Source of the DNA: Ailanthus altissimus
Lineage: Eukaryota > Streptophyta > Magnoliopsida > Sapindales > Simaroubaceae
Assembly (NCBI GenBank): GCA_946807835.1
Contig: OX327690.1
Location: 10,388,501-10,452,500 of the forward strand
Direction: 5' to 3'
Length of the DNA stretch: 64,000 nucleotides
This document shows, one piece after another, positions 36,192 through 48,200 of this stretch; within the stretch, counting starts at the first letter, position 1, and every line of letters starts with the position of its first letter. A program made the position numbers and the translations under genes. The notes beneath the pieces were generated by a model, which saw only the letters and a list, made by a program, of their open reading frames with translations, was not told the DNA's origin and ran no database searches.

Positions 36192-38551
36192 AATAGGACA
36201 CTCACAATCTTCGTACATAGAAAGTGTTTTTGAAAGGTATAATTTTTCTAAATGTAAGACACTTAATGTACCTTTAAAATATAGCATTTATCTTTCTAGG
36301 AGAATATCTTATCAGACGAAAGATGAAAGAGTTAGAATGTTTAACATACAATATACATCAGTTATAGGCAGACTGATGTACGTCATGTTATATACGATAC
36401 CTGACATCAATATGGTTGTAAGTGTTACAAGGTGGTAATAGTCTAATCTAGGTAGCGACCATTGGATGCCCATGAAACATACCTTAGAATAACTTAAGGG
36501 TACTAAGGATAAATTTCTGGTATATGGAGAATATGGCTTACAAGTAAGGGAATACATTGATTCAGACTTTCAGTCCGAATTGAATGATAGAATTTCTATA
36601 TTTGGATATGTGTTTCTTCTCAATGATGCTGCGGTCAATTGGAAAAGTAAAAAATAAACGTTCATAGTTGATTCTACCTCAAAGAAAGAATACCTTATAG
36701 CTTCAAAAGCTATAAAAGAAGCACTATGGATACGCAAATTTGTTATAGAACCCATAATAGTCCTAAGTTCAATGAATCCCATCGCACTATATTATGACAA
36801 CAACGGGATAATTGCTCAAATATATGAGCCAAGGATGCACCAGAAATCTAAGCATATGGAGATAAAATACCACATAAATAAAGAAATCTTGGTCATAAGA
36901 GATGTAATAATATCTAAAGTAGATTCTACGGTTAGTGTAGCGGACCAACTCATTAACGCCTTAACGCTTATGATATTTAAGAAATACGTAGAGTTGATGG
37001 GTGTTAGATATCGTTGAGAATGGTAGTTTTTAGAGTTTGTGCTTACGTATCATTCCAGTGTGTATAAATATTTGATATTTTTACAATAAATATTTCAATA
37101 TAATCCTTAATACTTAATTATATGGTACTAAGCTTGTTATATTTCTAGACATTATAAATCTAAAGAAGTTTAGATCTGATCCAAAGTAGTTTAGGTCAGC
37201 CCTAAGAGATTAATAATTCTAAGAGTTAGAACCTTGTTTAAAATAGGACAAAGGCCTATGAATATATTAGTAATGACATAGTTGTAAAGAGTTGCAAATG
37301 GTACTAAGAAATGCCATTATGTAATATGTTCTCGAAAGGACCGTTCCTAATCCATGGTTGTTAACATGGCTTAATCGGTATTCCTTCTAGATCAATGTAT
37401 ATCTATATCTGGATTGTCCAGACAATTAGTTTTAGCAAACAGTGAGCCTAGCGAAAGCTTGTATAGTCATGCAGGTATTCAGTGAGGATTGGGTACTGAA
37501 CAGACTTATGAGAACCTCTAAGAAACATTCCATAGAGGCGTCAATGAAGGGTCTTTTCGAGTTGAGTAGTATTCTTGGTACTTTAACTTGAGCATCATGA
37601 TGGACTAGGTATAGTCCATTGCTTGTGGAGTCTGGTGTGCATAGATATGAGATCTTCTGTCAGCTTATATAAATGAGTTATATATCTTGATGCTTCGAGA
37701 TTGTAATTCAGGAAGTCTTATTGCCACAAGTATTAAACCCATAAAAGAGTGTTTTGTAGGATTAAATAATATCATAAAAGAGTTTATGAATATTGTTTAT
37801 GAAGCTACAAACATGGAGATAATTTCATGGTCTAGTGTATAGAGACTTGACCGTGATGATCTATATCTCTGCTTTTCTAGGATATAGATGACAAATGGAT
37901 TATATGAATATGGTTGACCTCAACTTTTATAGTTTAGCGTGCCATTTTGTAATATCCATAACATGTATGTGGGGCATTATTCATGGACTTACAAGAGAGT
38001 TCAATATGATAAATGGGTGTGAACCTAGGTAATCTCATAATATGATGTATACTCGTTAAGCACTAGGGTAACGAGCTTGGTCAAATGTTTTGATCAGAGA
38101 AAATTTTGGAAAGCATGATTTTTTTAGGATCTTTAAAAAAATACACTTATGATAGTTTGCGTGTGAAACATATATTTTTTTAGTTAAAGTAGTTAACTAA
38201 TAAAATATTAATAAATGGCATGCCTAGCAACATGCATGATTGACAAATGGCATTAAAGCTATTTTAATGTAAAACACTTTGGCTAAACGCATGGCTTGCT
38301 ACTAGTTCAAATGTTGACAAGTGTCAAACATTCAATGGCTAAGTGAAATAAATTTTATAAATGTTGTAAATAGGTCCCCATTTGGCCATTTATAAGGAAA
38401 ATTTTGTAAGAGTTACATTTTATCCCTTATAACACATTTTAACAAATTGAGAGAATTCTAATACACGTGTTACATGAATTTGATCTTGCTGAAATTCAAG
38501 GCTGCTATTCTAGCTTCATAATCCAACCAGATTGTTACGGATGTATGTTAT

Positions 38552-39762
38552 ACTAGCTAAGTGTAAGCACACACTATCATATCAAGTAATATAGGATCTT
38601 AAGTCCAGATATCGTTCTCATAGAGACTATGGGATTTAATTATTTCAATCAAGTACTAAAGTTATAACTACTTAACTTTTATCTAGAAAAACTAAAATCT
38701 GAAATTCAATTAATTAACCTAATTCTATCAAATTAACCTAATTCACTAATTGATAAGAATTAAAATTATCCCCTAATATTTCATTGGATTCATTAACCTC
38801 TTAGTTAATCCCTTAATGCGAATTGATTGGTTTAGACACTAATCGCATAACAAGCTTCTGTCGATGGTCAAGTGACTACATTATGCATTCTAACAACTAC
38901 TTATATGTGTATAGCAATCATAATAGAATGTAATCCACTAAGATTAAGTCTAAATTATACCATACATGCCATTTAGGTATATGTCTATCCTACATGGAAA
39001 TCATAGTTGTTACCTTATGATCATCCATTAAACTATTCTAGGCTAAACACATGAATCCCTTTATCAAGTTCATTATAGTTCCTTAATCTTTAAAGATATT
39101 TGCCAGATATATTGAAAGCATTAAGCTCAGATAGAATGAATCGACTATATATATTAAGTTTATAAACTAAGAAGTAATAAAATCCAACTACATACTTGGT
39201 TCAATAGTATAACCCTAGAAATAAAAACTTAAGCCGTGGTGAAGTAAAGAGTTCTAGAGCTTATCAAGAATAACATCATGAAAATCATGTAAAACTAGAA
39301 AGATAAAGAGTAGAAGAGATAAACTATTTTTTTTTTGCAATCTTCTAGTCTTTTTGATCCTCTAAAAATTGCTCTCTATATCTCTCATCTTGAATCTTCT
39401 TCTTTTTATTCTTCTCTTAATTGTTAAAATAGGCCTTTTGATCTTCTATTTATAGGTTTATGTCTTCAAATAGGGTAAAATATGAAATACAAATCAGATT
39501 AGAATTATTGTTCACGATCTACTATTTTGAGCGCAGCGGCACTGAAATTGTAGCAAAAATATTGTAGCTCAAACTGTAGCATGATACTATAGCAGTTTGA
39601 TATTTTTGGCTTATTTTCATTAGATTTTAATCTCTATTTTCTCCATTAACTCCAAACTTACAAAATAGTAATAAAATACATAAAAAGCAAAATAATCTTA
39701 ACTTCAATGAATAAATATTAAGCTTGGAAGATGAAAATATTAGATCTAATTAACCCTTATCA
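38552..39762 (-). mobile_element. Solo LTR related to family N, in the copia 3' LTR
   Basis: It ends cttatca like the family-N LTR at 10624-12028 and has the matching order: a motif like gatatcgttctcatagag near the left end, a long AT-rich body, and a minus-strand TATA-like CTATAAATA near 39448-39458. The flanks gttat (38547-38551) and attat (39763-39767) differ by one base. The left edge is uncertain because the expected TG is not seen. Near 39545-39600 tgtagc recurs four times. Confidence 0.7.
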
Positions 39763-39937
39763 ATTATAGACTAGAATTGATCAAGTAAAAACTTCCAAGT
39801 GAGCTCTATATCGAATTCTTCACCGAATTGTCTTCAAGGGAATGTTTTCTAATTCTATTAGTGTAACAAATTTAATTTCAATATGTGTTTGTTGAATAGA
39901 AAATTAGATTTTCATTATGCTGCATAATTGTATATAT

Positions 39938-42306
39938 TATTGGGATTTGTGTTTACGTGCCATCCCATTATGTATAAATATATAATGATAGTATTTATAC
40001 AATTATCATTTCTAATAAAATTGTTAATATTATTTATTATTAAATGGTAAGATGCTTGTAACGTTTCAGACATTATATGATCTGAAAGAGTTCAGATCTG
40101 GTCTAAAGGAGTTTAGACCAGTGCTAAGAGCTAGCAACTTTAATAGTTATAAGCACTAAGAGTTAGTGGTACTAAGAGTATTAAGTTTATAGGAGTTAGC
40201 TAAATCTAAAGAGTTAGAGCCTTGTTTAAAATGGGACAATGATCTGAGAATATATTAGTAATGACATAGCTGCAAAAGAGTTACAGATAGTGCTAGAAAA
40301 TGTCATTATGCAAGTATGTTCTCAAACACAATGCTCCTGATCGAATTTCATCGATGCGGGTCTATCGGTGGAACCCATTAATATAGATTAGTGTATGTCT
40401 ATATCTGGATAGTCCAAATGGTTAATCTTAGCAAACCATGAGCTTAGTAGGAAGCTTGTATAGAGATGCAAGTATTCAGTAAGGACTGGACATTGAACAG
40501 ACTCACGAGGACCTCCAATAGACATCTCATGAAGCCATCAATAGAAGGTCTTCCGAGTTGAGTAGTATTTATGGTCCTTTGACCTGAGCGCCATGGTGGG
40601 CTTATGCGTGATCCACCATGCTTTAGTTCCACACATGTCAGAAACCTTTCATGGTCTGACTGCTGGGTATGGTCCAATGCTCATGAAGTCCGGTGTGCAT
40701 AGATATGGGATCCATCAACTCATATGAGTGGGTTGTATATCCTTATGCTTCGATATTGTATTTCAGAAAGTCTTGTGGCCACAAGTATAAACCTTAGAAA
40801 ATATATTTTGAACGAATAAACAATATCACAAAAGTATTTGTGGATATTGTTTAATGAAATACAAATCTGGAGATAAGTTAATAGTTGAGAAAAATAGAGA
40901 TTTGACAGTGATGATCTATATCTCTGCTCTTCAAGGATATAATTAATTGAAGGATTATACGAATATGCAATAACCTTAACTTGTATGGTCTAACACATTA
41001 ATTTGTAATATCCGTAATGTGTGGGGGGGGCATCATTCATGGACGTATGGAGGAGCTCCATATGACAAATCAGGTGTGGACTTAGAGAGTCTCACAATAT
41101 GAAGTGTACTCGTTGCACACTAGGGTAGCGGATTGGATTGAATAATTCAATCTAATAAATTTCAGCAAAATAAGATAATTGTTTCGGGATCCCTCGGGAT
41201 ATACATTTATCAAGACTTAATTGTTAAGTATATCATTGAATTAGTTAACAAGGGTTGTTAATTAATAGGATGTTGACAAATGGTACAATTTGGTCCATGA
41301 TTTGATTTTACCTTAGTTTTACCATTTAATCTTGGTAGTAAAAACTAGTAAGGTAGAAAGTAATTATTCAAATTTTTTTTGAATAATTAAAATTTATATT
41401 TATTTTTATATTATTAGATAATAATAAAATAAGTTTATCATGACATTGTATTTTAATACAATAATGGGCCTAGATGTTGGCCATTTATTTACCCATTATA
41501 ATTATAGTAATTATATTTGTTAGGTAAAGATTAATTTAGGTGGCCATTAATCTAGTGCTTGATTAATTAATCCTAAGTGGGAGACCAACAATAAAATTGG
41601 TGGAGCACTTATTTTTGTTTAATCAAAGTGTTGAATAACAAAACTGATTTAGCAAAACAATTGAATGATTCATTCAATTTTGGGAGCAAAATTCGGCCAA
41701 GGATTTTGAGGTAAAAGGGAGAGTTTTGTTTTTGTTCTTTCAAGTGTTGAAAACATGTAAAAACTTCTCTTCATCTCATTCTCTAATAAATGGCCCAAAA
41801 TGAATAAAAAGAAAATGGAGAAAAAGATAATTATTTTAGATAAGAGTTGTTAAAATAATTATCATGTGGAAATTATTTCTAAGAATTAATACAAGAGTTG
41901 TATATAAAATATTTACCATCTCCATTTAAGAAACAAAATTGTTTTCAAAAGAGTTTGAATACATGTTGCTGAAAATTATAAAACTAAGCTACCATTCTAG
42001 CTCCTTAATCCCACCAAAAGTTATGGACTAGAATTGTTCAACATATACTTCAAGGTGAGCTCTTCACATGGATTGTTGGAGAACTTGAAGAATTTGTAAA
42101 GGTACATTCATTAGGTAAGTGTTTTACATAATATTTTAATACAATTGTTCATCATGTTTATAAATGTATAATTGTTGTACTTATTCCTATATGTGATATA
42201 TATGTTTAATTGTTAAATTGGGTGTATTTGTTAACATGCTTCCACTATATATAATAATTTTTTAAATTATATATACACTCATATGTCACACACTCGATTC
42301 CCAACA
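39938..42306 (+). mobile_element. Family-L solo LTR in the copia 3' LTR
   Basis: It starts TATTGGG (from TGTTGGG) and ends CCCAACA, flanked by tatat at 39933-39937 and 42307-42311. The family-L core occupies its first 1.2 kb. The 3' half (41230-42250) is unlike those of the other copies except for the inverted-repeat module at 41994-42034. Confidence 0.93.
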
Positions 42307-42380
42307 TATATGACATGCATTTAGAATTCAATGAACACCATCAAATACATGCACACTTAGATATAACACTCAGCACTAAG

Positions 42381-42572
42381 TACATCAAACAATAAGGTAC
42401 ATTGACCCAAGCCACTTAATAAGGCTTAAATTATTGGTTATGATTTGCTAAGCATATGATTGCATTAAATAAGACCCAAAACATATGAACCTCTTGGTTA
42501 ATGCCCACTTAAAAAAAACAAAACTTAGCCCAAAACAAAAGTAAACTTATGTAATTAAGCCTATTAAGACAC
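42381..42572. other. Short unassigned spacer
   Basis: No repeat or coding match recognised between the copia target duplication and the plastid-derived segment. Confidence 0.5.
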
Positions 42573-43160
42573 TTTTTTTCCCTTAAAAAATATTTGTATT
42601 TTCAATTGAGATGGGATAATTTTTTAAATCAAAGAATAATCAATAATATCCAAATACATCATCTCCTGCTTCATCTATAAATCCTAGAGAAATTATCCTC
42701 TTTAATTCATAAAGATTTAACTCTTGCAGAGTTGGTGAAAAGGGAATATTAATTATCAAACCCCTTCGATTGTCTGTAAAAAATAATGGACAGTCTTTTA
42801 TATATCAAATCACAAGTATTCCATCGGTTTATAAGAATAAGTGCAAAATTACAAAAAAGATACTAAGAAAAATCTATGTTGATAAGAAAAAGTTTTCATG
42901 ACTCTAGCACGACATCAAAAATGATTAGAAAGTAAAACAAAAAGTATTATGATTTGCTCATTCTTGAAAATAATTTATTCCCTAAACGCCATCAAGAATT
43001 GAGAACCCTAATTTGTTTCAATTTGAAAATTCTAAATGATATGCATCAAAATCCAGTCTTTTTTTATAAAATAAAAAAAAAGAGCAAGCACCCTTTGGAG
43101 AAAAGCAAAGATCTTGCTAAAGCAAACATGAAGAATAAACTAATTAGTATCCTAAAATAA
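42573..43160 (+). pseudogene. ycf1: Plastid ycf1 fragment in nuclear DNA (NUPT)
   Basis: Three plus-strand frames joined by small shifts give consecutive pieces of the C-terminal part of plastid Ycf1 (TIC214 of the chloroplast import machinery). The first is [20 protein letters not shown] (42585-42645), then HKDLTLAELVKR (about 42708-42745), then GILIIKPLRLSVKNNGQ (about 42747-42800). The last is YYDLLILENNLFPKRHQELR (42945-43005), running on to about 43160. The match stops before the end of the plastid gene. Stops (for example after LLLHL near 42674) and frameshifts show it is not functional here, and the divergence suggests an old transfer. Identification rests on memory of the Ycf1 tail, which is distinctive. 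Both edges are approximate, and no neighbouring plastid gene (such as rps15) was seen on either side. Confidence 0.82.
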
Positions 43161-44898
43161 GAAAAGATGAATTCTTTTTTAACATAGTAAGTAATTAATA
43201 GAATACCTCTTTTATTTATAAAATTCATATTTTCCCATAAATAAAAGAAAAGCTCATTAAAAAGCTAGATTTTAGGATGATATAGGGCTAAACAATGAGT
43301 CTTGATCTAGTACAAATCTCTAACTATATAAAAGAAACTTCTTTTACACGTAAATACTAACTCTTATCATCATAATTTGTCCTAATTCTTCTATTGGAAA
43401 ATACAGATGCCACTTTTTACTTCTTTCTCTCACTTTTCACCAAAATCTAAGTAAACTCGACACCTCTACATTGTTCCAATGATCATTACACTTAAAAACC
43501 AATTTTCAACATCCCTAGATAAGATACAAGAGGCGTACTCTCTCTAATCTTAAAACTATAGTTTTTCTATGGCCTAAAACTCAAGCCTTATGCCATGTGC
43601 AAAACATCTCAAATAGGTTTAAATCAATCGAAATAGTTCCTAAACACCCCCTCATCAGTCATGCTTCTTCATTATTTATTGTGTAAACCTGGTTGTTATA
43701 CTTTTCACAGCTTAAGGCTAAGTTTATTCAGATACACAATTTTCACTCAGACCATCAAAATAAATTCACAACATTAGGTTTTCTTGAAATCCGAGAGCTA
43801 TTCAAAGAAATAGTATGCTTTACCCATGAACTCATAAGGGTAGAAAATCTGAAACTAAACTCAAGGTTAGGCCTTCAACTTTTTATAATCTTCCTGTCAC
43901 CATAGAATCACTAGAGCAACATTTTTCTAGGTAGTTATCTATCCACGCCAAACAAAATATATAAAATTATTCTTGATGTATTTTTATATTTTGAATATTT
44001 TGTGATAATTTGACTTACATATTATTATTGTTGTAACAAAACAAAGTATGTGAAAGAGTATGTTTCAAATAAATAAGAGAATTAGATTATGGGTATTTTT
44101 TAATAAAATAAAATAAATTAGGATGATATAATAATTTTTCGAAGAGTTTGAGAGATTTAGATTTTTGAAAAAATAATGTGTTGTGAAATAAGAAGAGAGG
44201 GGAAATTTTTTGAATAGAGTGATAGTTCAAGGGCCATTACTGATATTTTATTACTAAAATTCCAAATGTCCATGGCTCTATCCCTGGTATGAATCGGAGG
44301 GTGATTAACTTAATTTTCTCATACAACTCTATTGTTCTTTTTCAAGAGTTATAGTTATACTTTTACATGATTGAGGATTAAGTTATAAAAGTTTACTTAA
44401 AACTGAAAGTAAATGAATGTATTTATAAATCAATGAATATTCTTGAAAACAAATAAATTGAATACAACTTGTTAGACCTATGATTTTGGGCTTCCTGGTC
44501 AATCTAGAGATCAGGCCGAAACCTTTAGTCAATGGTTGAATTTATATTCTGAGAAATGGTTGTTGTACGCAAATAAATAGCTTCTACTATTTATGGTAAT
44601 CCCTTGATGATTGTAATCTACTAACACTGCAAAAGAAAAAATTAGTTAAGATTTGCTGATGGTGGTCCCGGTGAGAACTCTCCGATACTTAAGTCATGGT
44701 CATTGTACTTTTAAAAAAAAAAATATAGCAATATAAAAGAATAAAAAGTGTGTTTTCTGGAAGAAAAAAAAAAGCCTCCCTTATTGTGTAGAGGATACTG
44801 CTTATTTACAGAGTTTTGGTGTAAATTTTAGGCCTTTATAATGAACTCCTCATCTATCTAAAATTCTACCTCTTTTTGGACCTTTAGAGGGTGTATTC
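43161..44898. other. Unassigned AT-rich DNA
   Basis: I see no coding region, LTR ends or tRNA. A short frame at 43693-43905 has no recognisable protein features. Around 44665-44700 the sequence ggtgagaactctccgatacttaag resembles a motif I associate with dispersed plant repeats, but I cannot assign it. Confidence 0.4.
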
Positions 44899-45176
44899 GA
44901 TTTATCCTTGGACTCTATTGTGTTCTACTCATCTTTGGTCTCTTTGAGAAATTAAGAGGTTCACTAGAAGTTAACTCTGATTATATAAAAACGGGGCTTC
45001 TCTACCTTATAATTAGGTTTATTCAGTTGTATATTAAAAATTGATCCTGCTATTTAAGAGATGGACTTCTCTTCTTTAGTTTTAGGGAGTGCCCGTCCAA
45101 GTTAAGAAGGGCTCTTTCAATTTATCCTTGGACTCTTTAGGTGTCATGTTATACTCATCTTTGGTCTCTTTGAGAA
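44899..45176. repeat. Tandem duplication U-R1-U'
   Basis: A 52-58 bp unit (atttatccttggactct to tctttgagaa) at 44899-44950 recurs at 45119-45176. The stretch between them, R1 (44951-45118), recurs at 46577-46744. The layout is a duplicated U-R unit of about 220 bp whose second copy is split after U' by inserted DNA. Confidence 0.75.
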
Positions 45177-46098
45177 TTGTATTTTGTCTATCTTTTAGAT
45201 TCTATAAGGTTGTCCTCGATCTTTTGGTAATGTTTGTTTAAGATGGGAAGTGATCATCTCTAATTGGTTTTATTGAATAATATTTTGGAATGAGTGATTA
45301 CCTCATACAAAGTGCTAGGAAAAGCCATGAATTCTGGGTTATTTAGTTATCTAGTTAATTGATTAGATGAATAACATATCATATAAATTAAGGGTGCCAC
45401 ATTCACATGTTCATGCATAAAATATATCATATTGTATAACATTAATGTTCTAATGAGATTAGGATAAGATTATTGTCATATTTTTAATATTATATTATTT
45501 AATGTGAGCTTATTAATTATTTTATAGAAATAAAATTAGATATTAATGAGTAGAAACGTTATTTTATAAATTAATTAACAACTCTAAAAATTAAAATATT
45601 AAGTAAGAGATGGCTTCCATTATTGGTCTTATAGTAAGGTAGATTAATGCCTTGTCTTAAATCTTATGAGCTCCCTACGGTGGGTATTAATCAGAACTGG
45701 TTACTAGATAGGATTTCCCTAAAGGATAAGATCCAATATAGGACTCATGCGAAACTGACTACTGGCTATTTTTAATTAAGAAATATAAAGGATTGAAATA
45801 ATGGTTGTACACTCAACTTAGGTTGATTGATATCCTCCATACAGAGTTCTTGTCAATTAAATTTAAGGGCTAAAGAATCGATAATTTATTATTATTTGAT
45901 ATGAGATATCTAGATAATAATAACAATAAATTAGTATGGTACTAGTCTAATTTATGACAGATACGACTACCCTATGAAGGTGTATTCTGAATGAAAGTTA
46001 GATTACCGATATATAATGTAGTTAAAGAGTTCTACATAAATACATTTTATGTATTCATGTAAAAGTTACACATTATTTCAAATAATATATGCTTATGT
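45177..46098. other. Inserted segment upstream of a copia gag fragment
   Basis: AT-rich DNA separating U' from R2. The block near 45660-45790 (ggatttccctaaaggataagatcc) and its place before a gag start suggest decayed LTR and leader, but I found no PBS or LTR ends. Confidence 0.4.
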
Positions 46099-46560
46099 AT
46101 GAATTTATTTTTTAGAATAGTGTCTTCATTCAACCCACTAACATCCATCCTTAACCAAAATAAGTTAATCGAAAATAATTATGTGGATTGGAAGAGAAAC
46201 TTAAATATTGTTCTCATAGCTGAAAAGCAAAAATATGTCTTGACTGATAAATGCCCTCTAAAACCTAATAAAAATGCACTATAAGATGAAATATAGTCAC
46301 TTGACTATAGGCACATCTTCATCTTTTGGTCTCAATCATAAGGGAAAGAGTAGTAAGAAGAAGAAAAACAAGCCAAAGAAAGCATCTAATTCAAGATTTG
46401 TACAAATTCATAAAAAGGTAATAAGGAGCAAAGAAAAATATTTTCAATGTGGCATTAAAAGGCATTGGAAGAGAAACTGTCCTTTAGTTATATTTTTAAT
46501 AGCTAAAAGGGCAACTTATCTTTTAGTAATATTCTTTTCATTGGACATGTTTAGTGATTG
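46099..46560 (+). pseudogene. Ty1/copia gag fragment with zinc knuckle remnant
   Basis: The first frame (46099-46284) contains SSFNPLTSILNQNKL and NYVDWKRNLNIVLIAEKQKY, the classic start of gag in plant copia elements. The second (46274-46560) contains a lysine-rich stretch and YFQCGIKRHWKRNCP. That is a CCHC knuckle whose first Cys has become Tyr. The middle of gag is missing, so the two ends are fused out of frame by a deletion. Gag binds the element's RNA and builds the particle; this copy cannot. No pol follows: sequence homologous to R1 resumes at 46577. The piece sits within the second copy of a small tandem duplication, which marks it as an insertion followed by large loss. Confidence 0.75.
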
Positions 46561-46576
46561 ACTCTACAGATTTATG

Positions 46577-46744
46577 AATAATAGGTTTATTGGAAGTCAG
46601 CTCTAATCATGTAAAAAGAGGGCTTATCAACCTTATAATTAAGGTTCTTCAGTCGAATGTTGAAAAATGATCCCGCTATTTAAGACATGGACTTCTCGTC
46701 TTTAGTTTTAGGGAGTGCTCCTCCAAGTCAAGAAGGGCTCTTTC
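46577..46744. repeat. Repeat R2, second copy of R1
   Basis: Matches 44951-45118 with scattered differences (for example catggacttctcgtctttag), ending agaagggctcttt. Confidence 0.75.
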
Positions 46745-48140
46745 TATAGGTTGACGATTGCTCAATCATAAGGTGATTGCATTGAAATTTTACTCTAACT
46801 TGGTACTATTTCTTGGACTAAATGTGGTCCCCTTGAGTTTTAGTAGAAGTGTTAATCTATTTTAAGTTTTGTTGGACCGGGGAGACCAACCCTTGCACTC
46901 CAAACTGGGCATCGTCTTTTTAGATTTTTACAAATTGGGCTCAAAGTTTAATGTGCAACACAACTATTTTTTTGAAAAAAAAAATTGGGGAAGTCAACTA
47001 GTCTGCTTAGGTTAATTTGGTTCATTTTCTTAGTTACAAGATATATTAATGTGAACCAGCAAATGATAACACGTGGAGTACGTCAATTACGTTGAGAGAA
47101 CAAATAAGCCTGCACATATGGTAATCATCCATATTATAAGCCTATATTATTAACGTAATTAATTAATTACGTATTTGTCAAATAGGGATGATGTAGATAT
47201 ATTCTGGATTGTGTAATGTTTCTTTAAATGCGGGTTGTTTACTTACTTTTTTCATAAATGAGTGTCATTTTCTTTTCTCGATCTTTTCCGTATGAAAACG
47301 CAAGTCTTTGTTGGTACTTACCTTTCTTCCACTGAAGTTTTAAATATATAAATAGGATTTTGTACAAATATTGAGCCTAAAATGTGCTTTAACATAACAT
47401 GTGGTGTAGGACTCACTAAAGACGTATCATATTCTTACTAGTCTAATTTAATAGTCGCCAAAATGGACCATACCTTGTTCTCACTAGAACCCAATATTCT
47501 ACCCAAGGAGTTACAAAATTTTAGCGATCTAAGTGCTTCTTTTGCCAATGCACAAATAAATAAATTGTGAAAGTATTCGACTGATAGGCAACACCAAATT
47601 AAAATTCAACGGCTGCTAGTTGCGTGGGGCACTTCAACACCAAATATTAATAACATCAATTTAAAGAAAAGGACAGAGATAATTGGTGGCATTATTGATG
47701 GAGAGAAAAGAGTCTTGGAAATTCATTATGAACTGATAGATCTCTTACAGATAATTCATTGAACTGAGGTCACATGAATGTGAGAGAGATTTACCTCCGG
47801 AAGCACTCATTTTTAGCTTTTTTGGATTTATAGCATGAAAAATGAACGAGTTTATCAGTATCCACGACTGGTAAGAATAAGTATTTATATATGTATAAAT
47901 ATACGTATTTTATTTGTATGTTAGTGATATTTGATTTATATATTGTTATTAGTAGTGTTTGTATAGGTTAAGGTCATACTATTAGCATTGATTTTAATTG
48001 CAAGACTTTAGATTTATTTTAGGGACCAAATTATAATACTTTGAAAGTTTTGGGGGTAAATTTGTAAATATCAAAAATTAGCCACTTAGTATAAAAATAC
48101 ACTTTTAAAACCCTAATTCTCTCATTTTGGTCGAGCTATC
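46745..48140. other. Unassigned AT-rich DNA
   Basis: No coding region, LTR boundary or RNA gene recognised. Confidence 0.4.
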
Positions 48141-48143
48141 TCT

Positions 48144-48200
48144 TTTAGAGAGAGAGAAGAGAGAAAAAGAGGGGAGAGAAAGAGAAGAAGGAGAAGAATA
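48144..48200 (+). repeat. GA-rich microsatellite
   Basis: A run of ga/gaaga units with short g-runs, in otherwise AT-rich DNA. Such purine runs are common in plant 5' leaders and LTRs; here the neighbouring gene is unknown. Confidence 0.7.

Larger units (their letters stand above)
32230..37017 (+). pseudogene. Ty1/copia pol (integrase, RT, RNase H), broken
   Basis: Domains appear in copia order. Pre-integrase: LWQMRLSHIGVRHLTHLV near 32285-32345. Integrase core: LVHSDVCSLMNQTTIGGF near 32465-32525, TPQHNGILEKRN near 32735-32770, and ALETTAHLLNRVPSKT near 32860-32915. RT: SRKW-stop-EAMKFEIDSM near 33330-33380, FLNGYLEKEIFMKHPEGF near 33640-33700, and the catalytic box VLYIDDILIIEND near 33880-33920. 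The gene is then split by the solo LTR at 34038-36191. It continues with VIGRLMYVM near 36360, the RNase H frame to KKYVELMGVRYR, and a stop at 37015-37017. Several in-frame stops and shifts make it inactive. The 3' LTR begins ten bases later. Confidence 0.88.
28432..42375 (+). mobile_element. Full-length Ty1/copia element (family L) with nested insertions
   Basis: The outer ends are flanked by the 5-bp duplication ctaag at 28427-28431 and 42376-42380. It has a 5' LTR (28432-30238), a perfect PBS, a degenerate pol with integrase, RT and RNase H in copia order, and a 3' LTR beginning at 37028. Taking out the three later insertions leaves LTRs of about 1.8 kb and an internal part of about 4.6 kb, normal copia sizes. 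Coding capacity is lost. Integrase before RT, and the YIDD box, identify Ty1/copia. Confidence 0.9.
37028..42375 (+). mobile_element. 3' LTR of the copia element, with two nested insertions
   Basis: It starts ttttagagtttgtgcttacg, aligning with the 5' LTR from 28432, and ends cactcagca before the target duplication ctaag. The insertions at 38552-39762 and 39938-42306 interrupt it; without them it is about 1.76 kb against 1.81 kb for the 5' LTR. The last piece, 42307-42375, matches 30168-30238. Confidence 0.88.

Noticed and set aside
42954..43160. Apparent small lysine-rich gene
   Set aside because: It is the last piece of a longer, shifted reading that matches plastid ycf1, so it is a fragment and not a separate gene.
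44951..46744. R1 and R2 as an LTR pair around the copia gag fragment
   Set aside because: They lack TG/CA ends and a PBS, and the adjacent U unit is also duplicated, which fits a split tandem duplication better.
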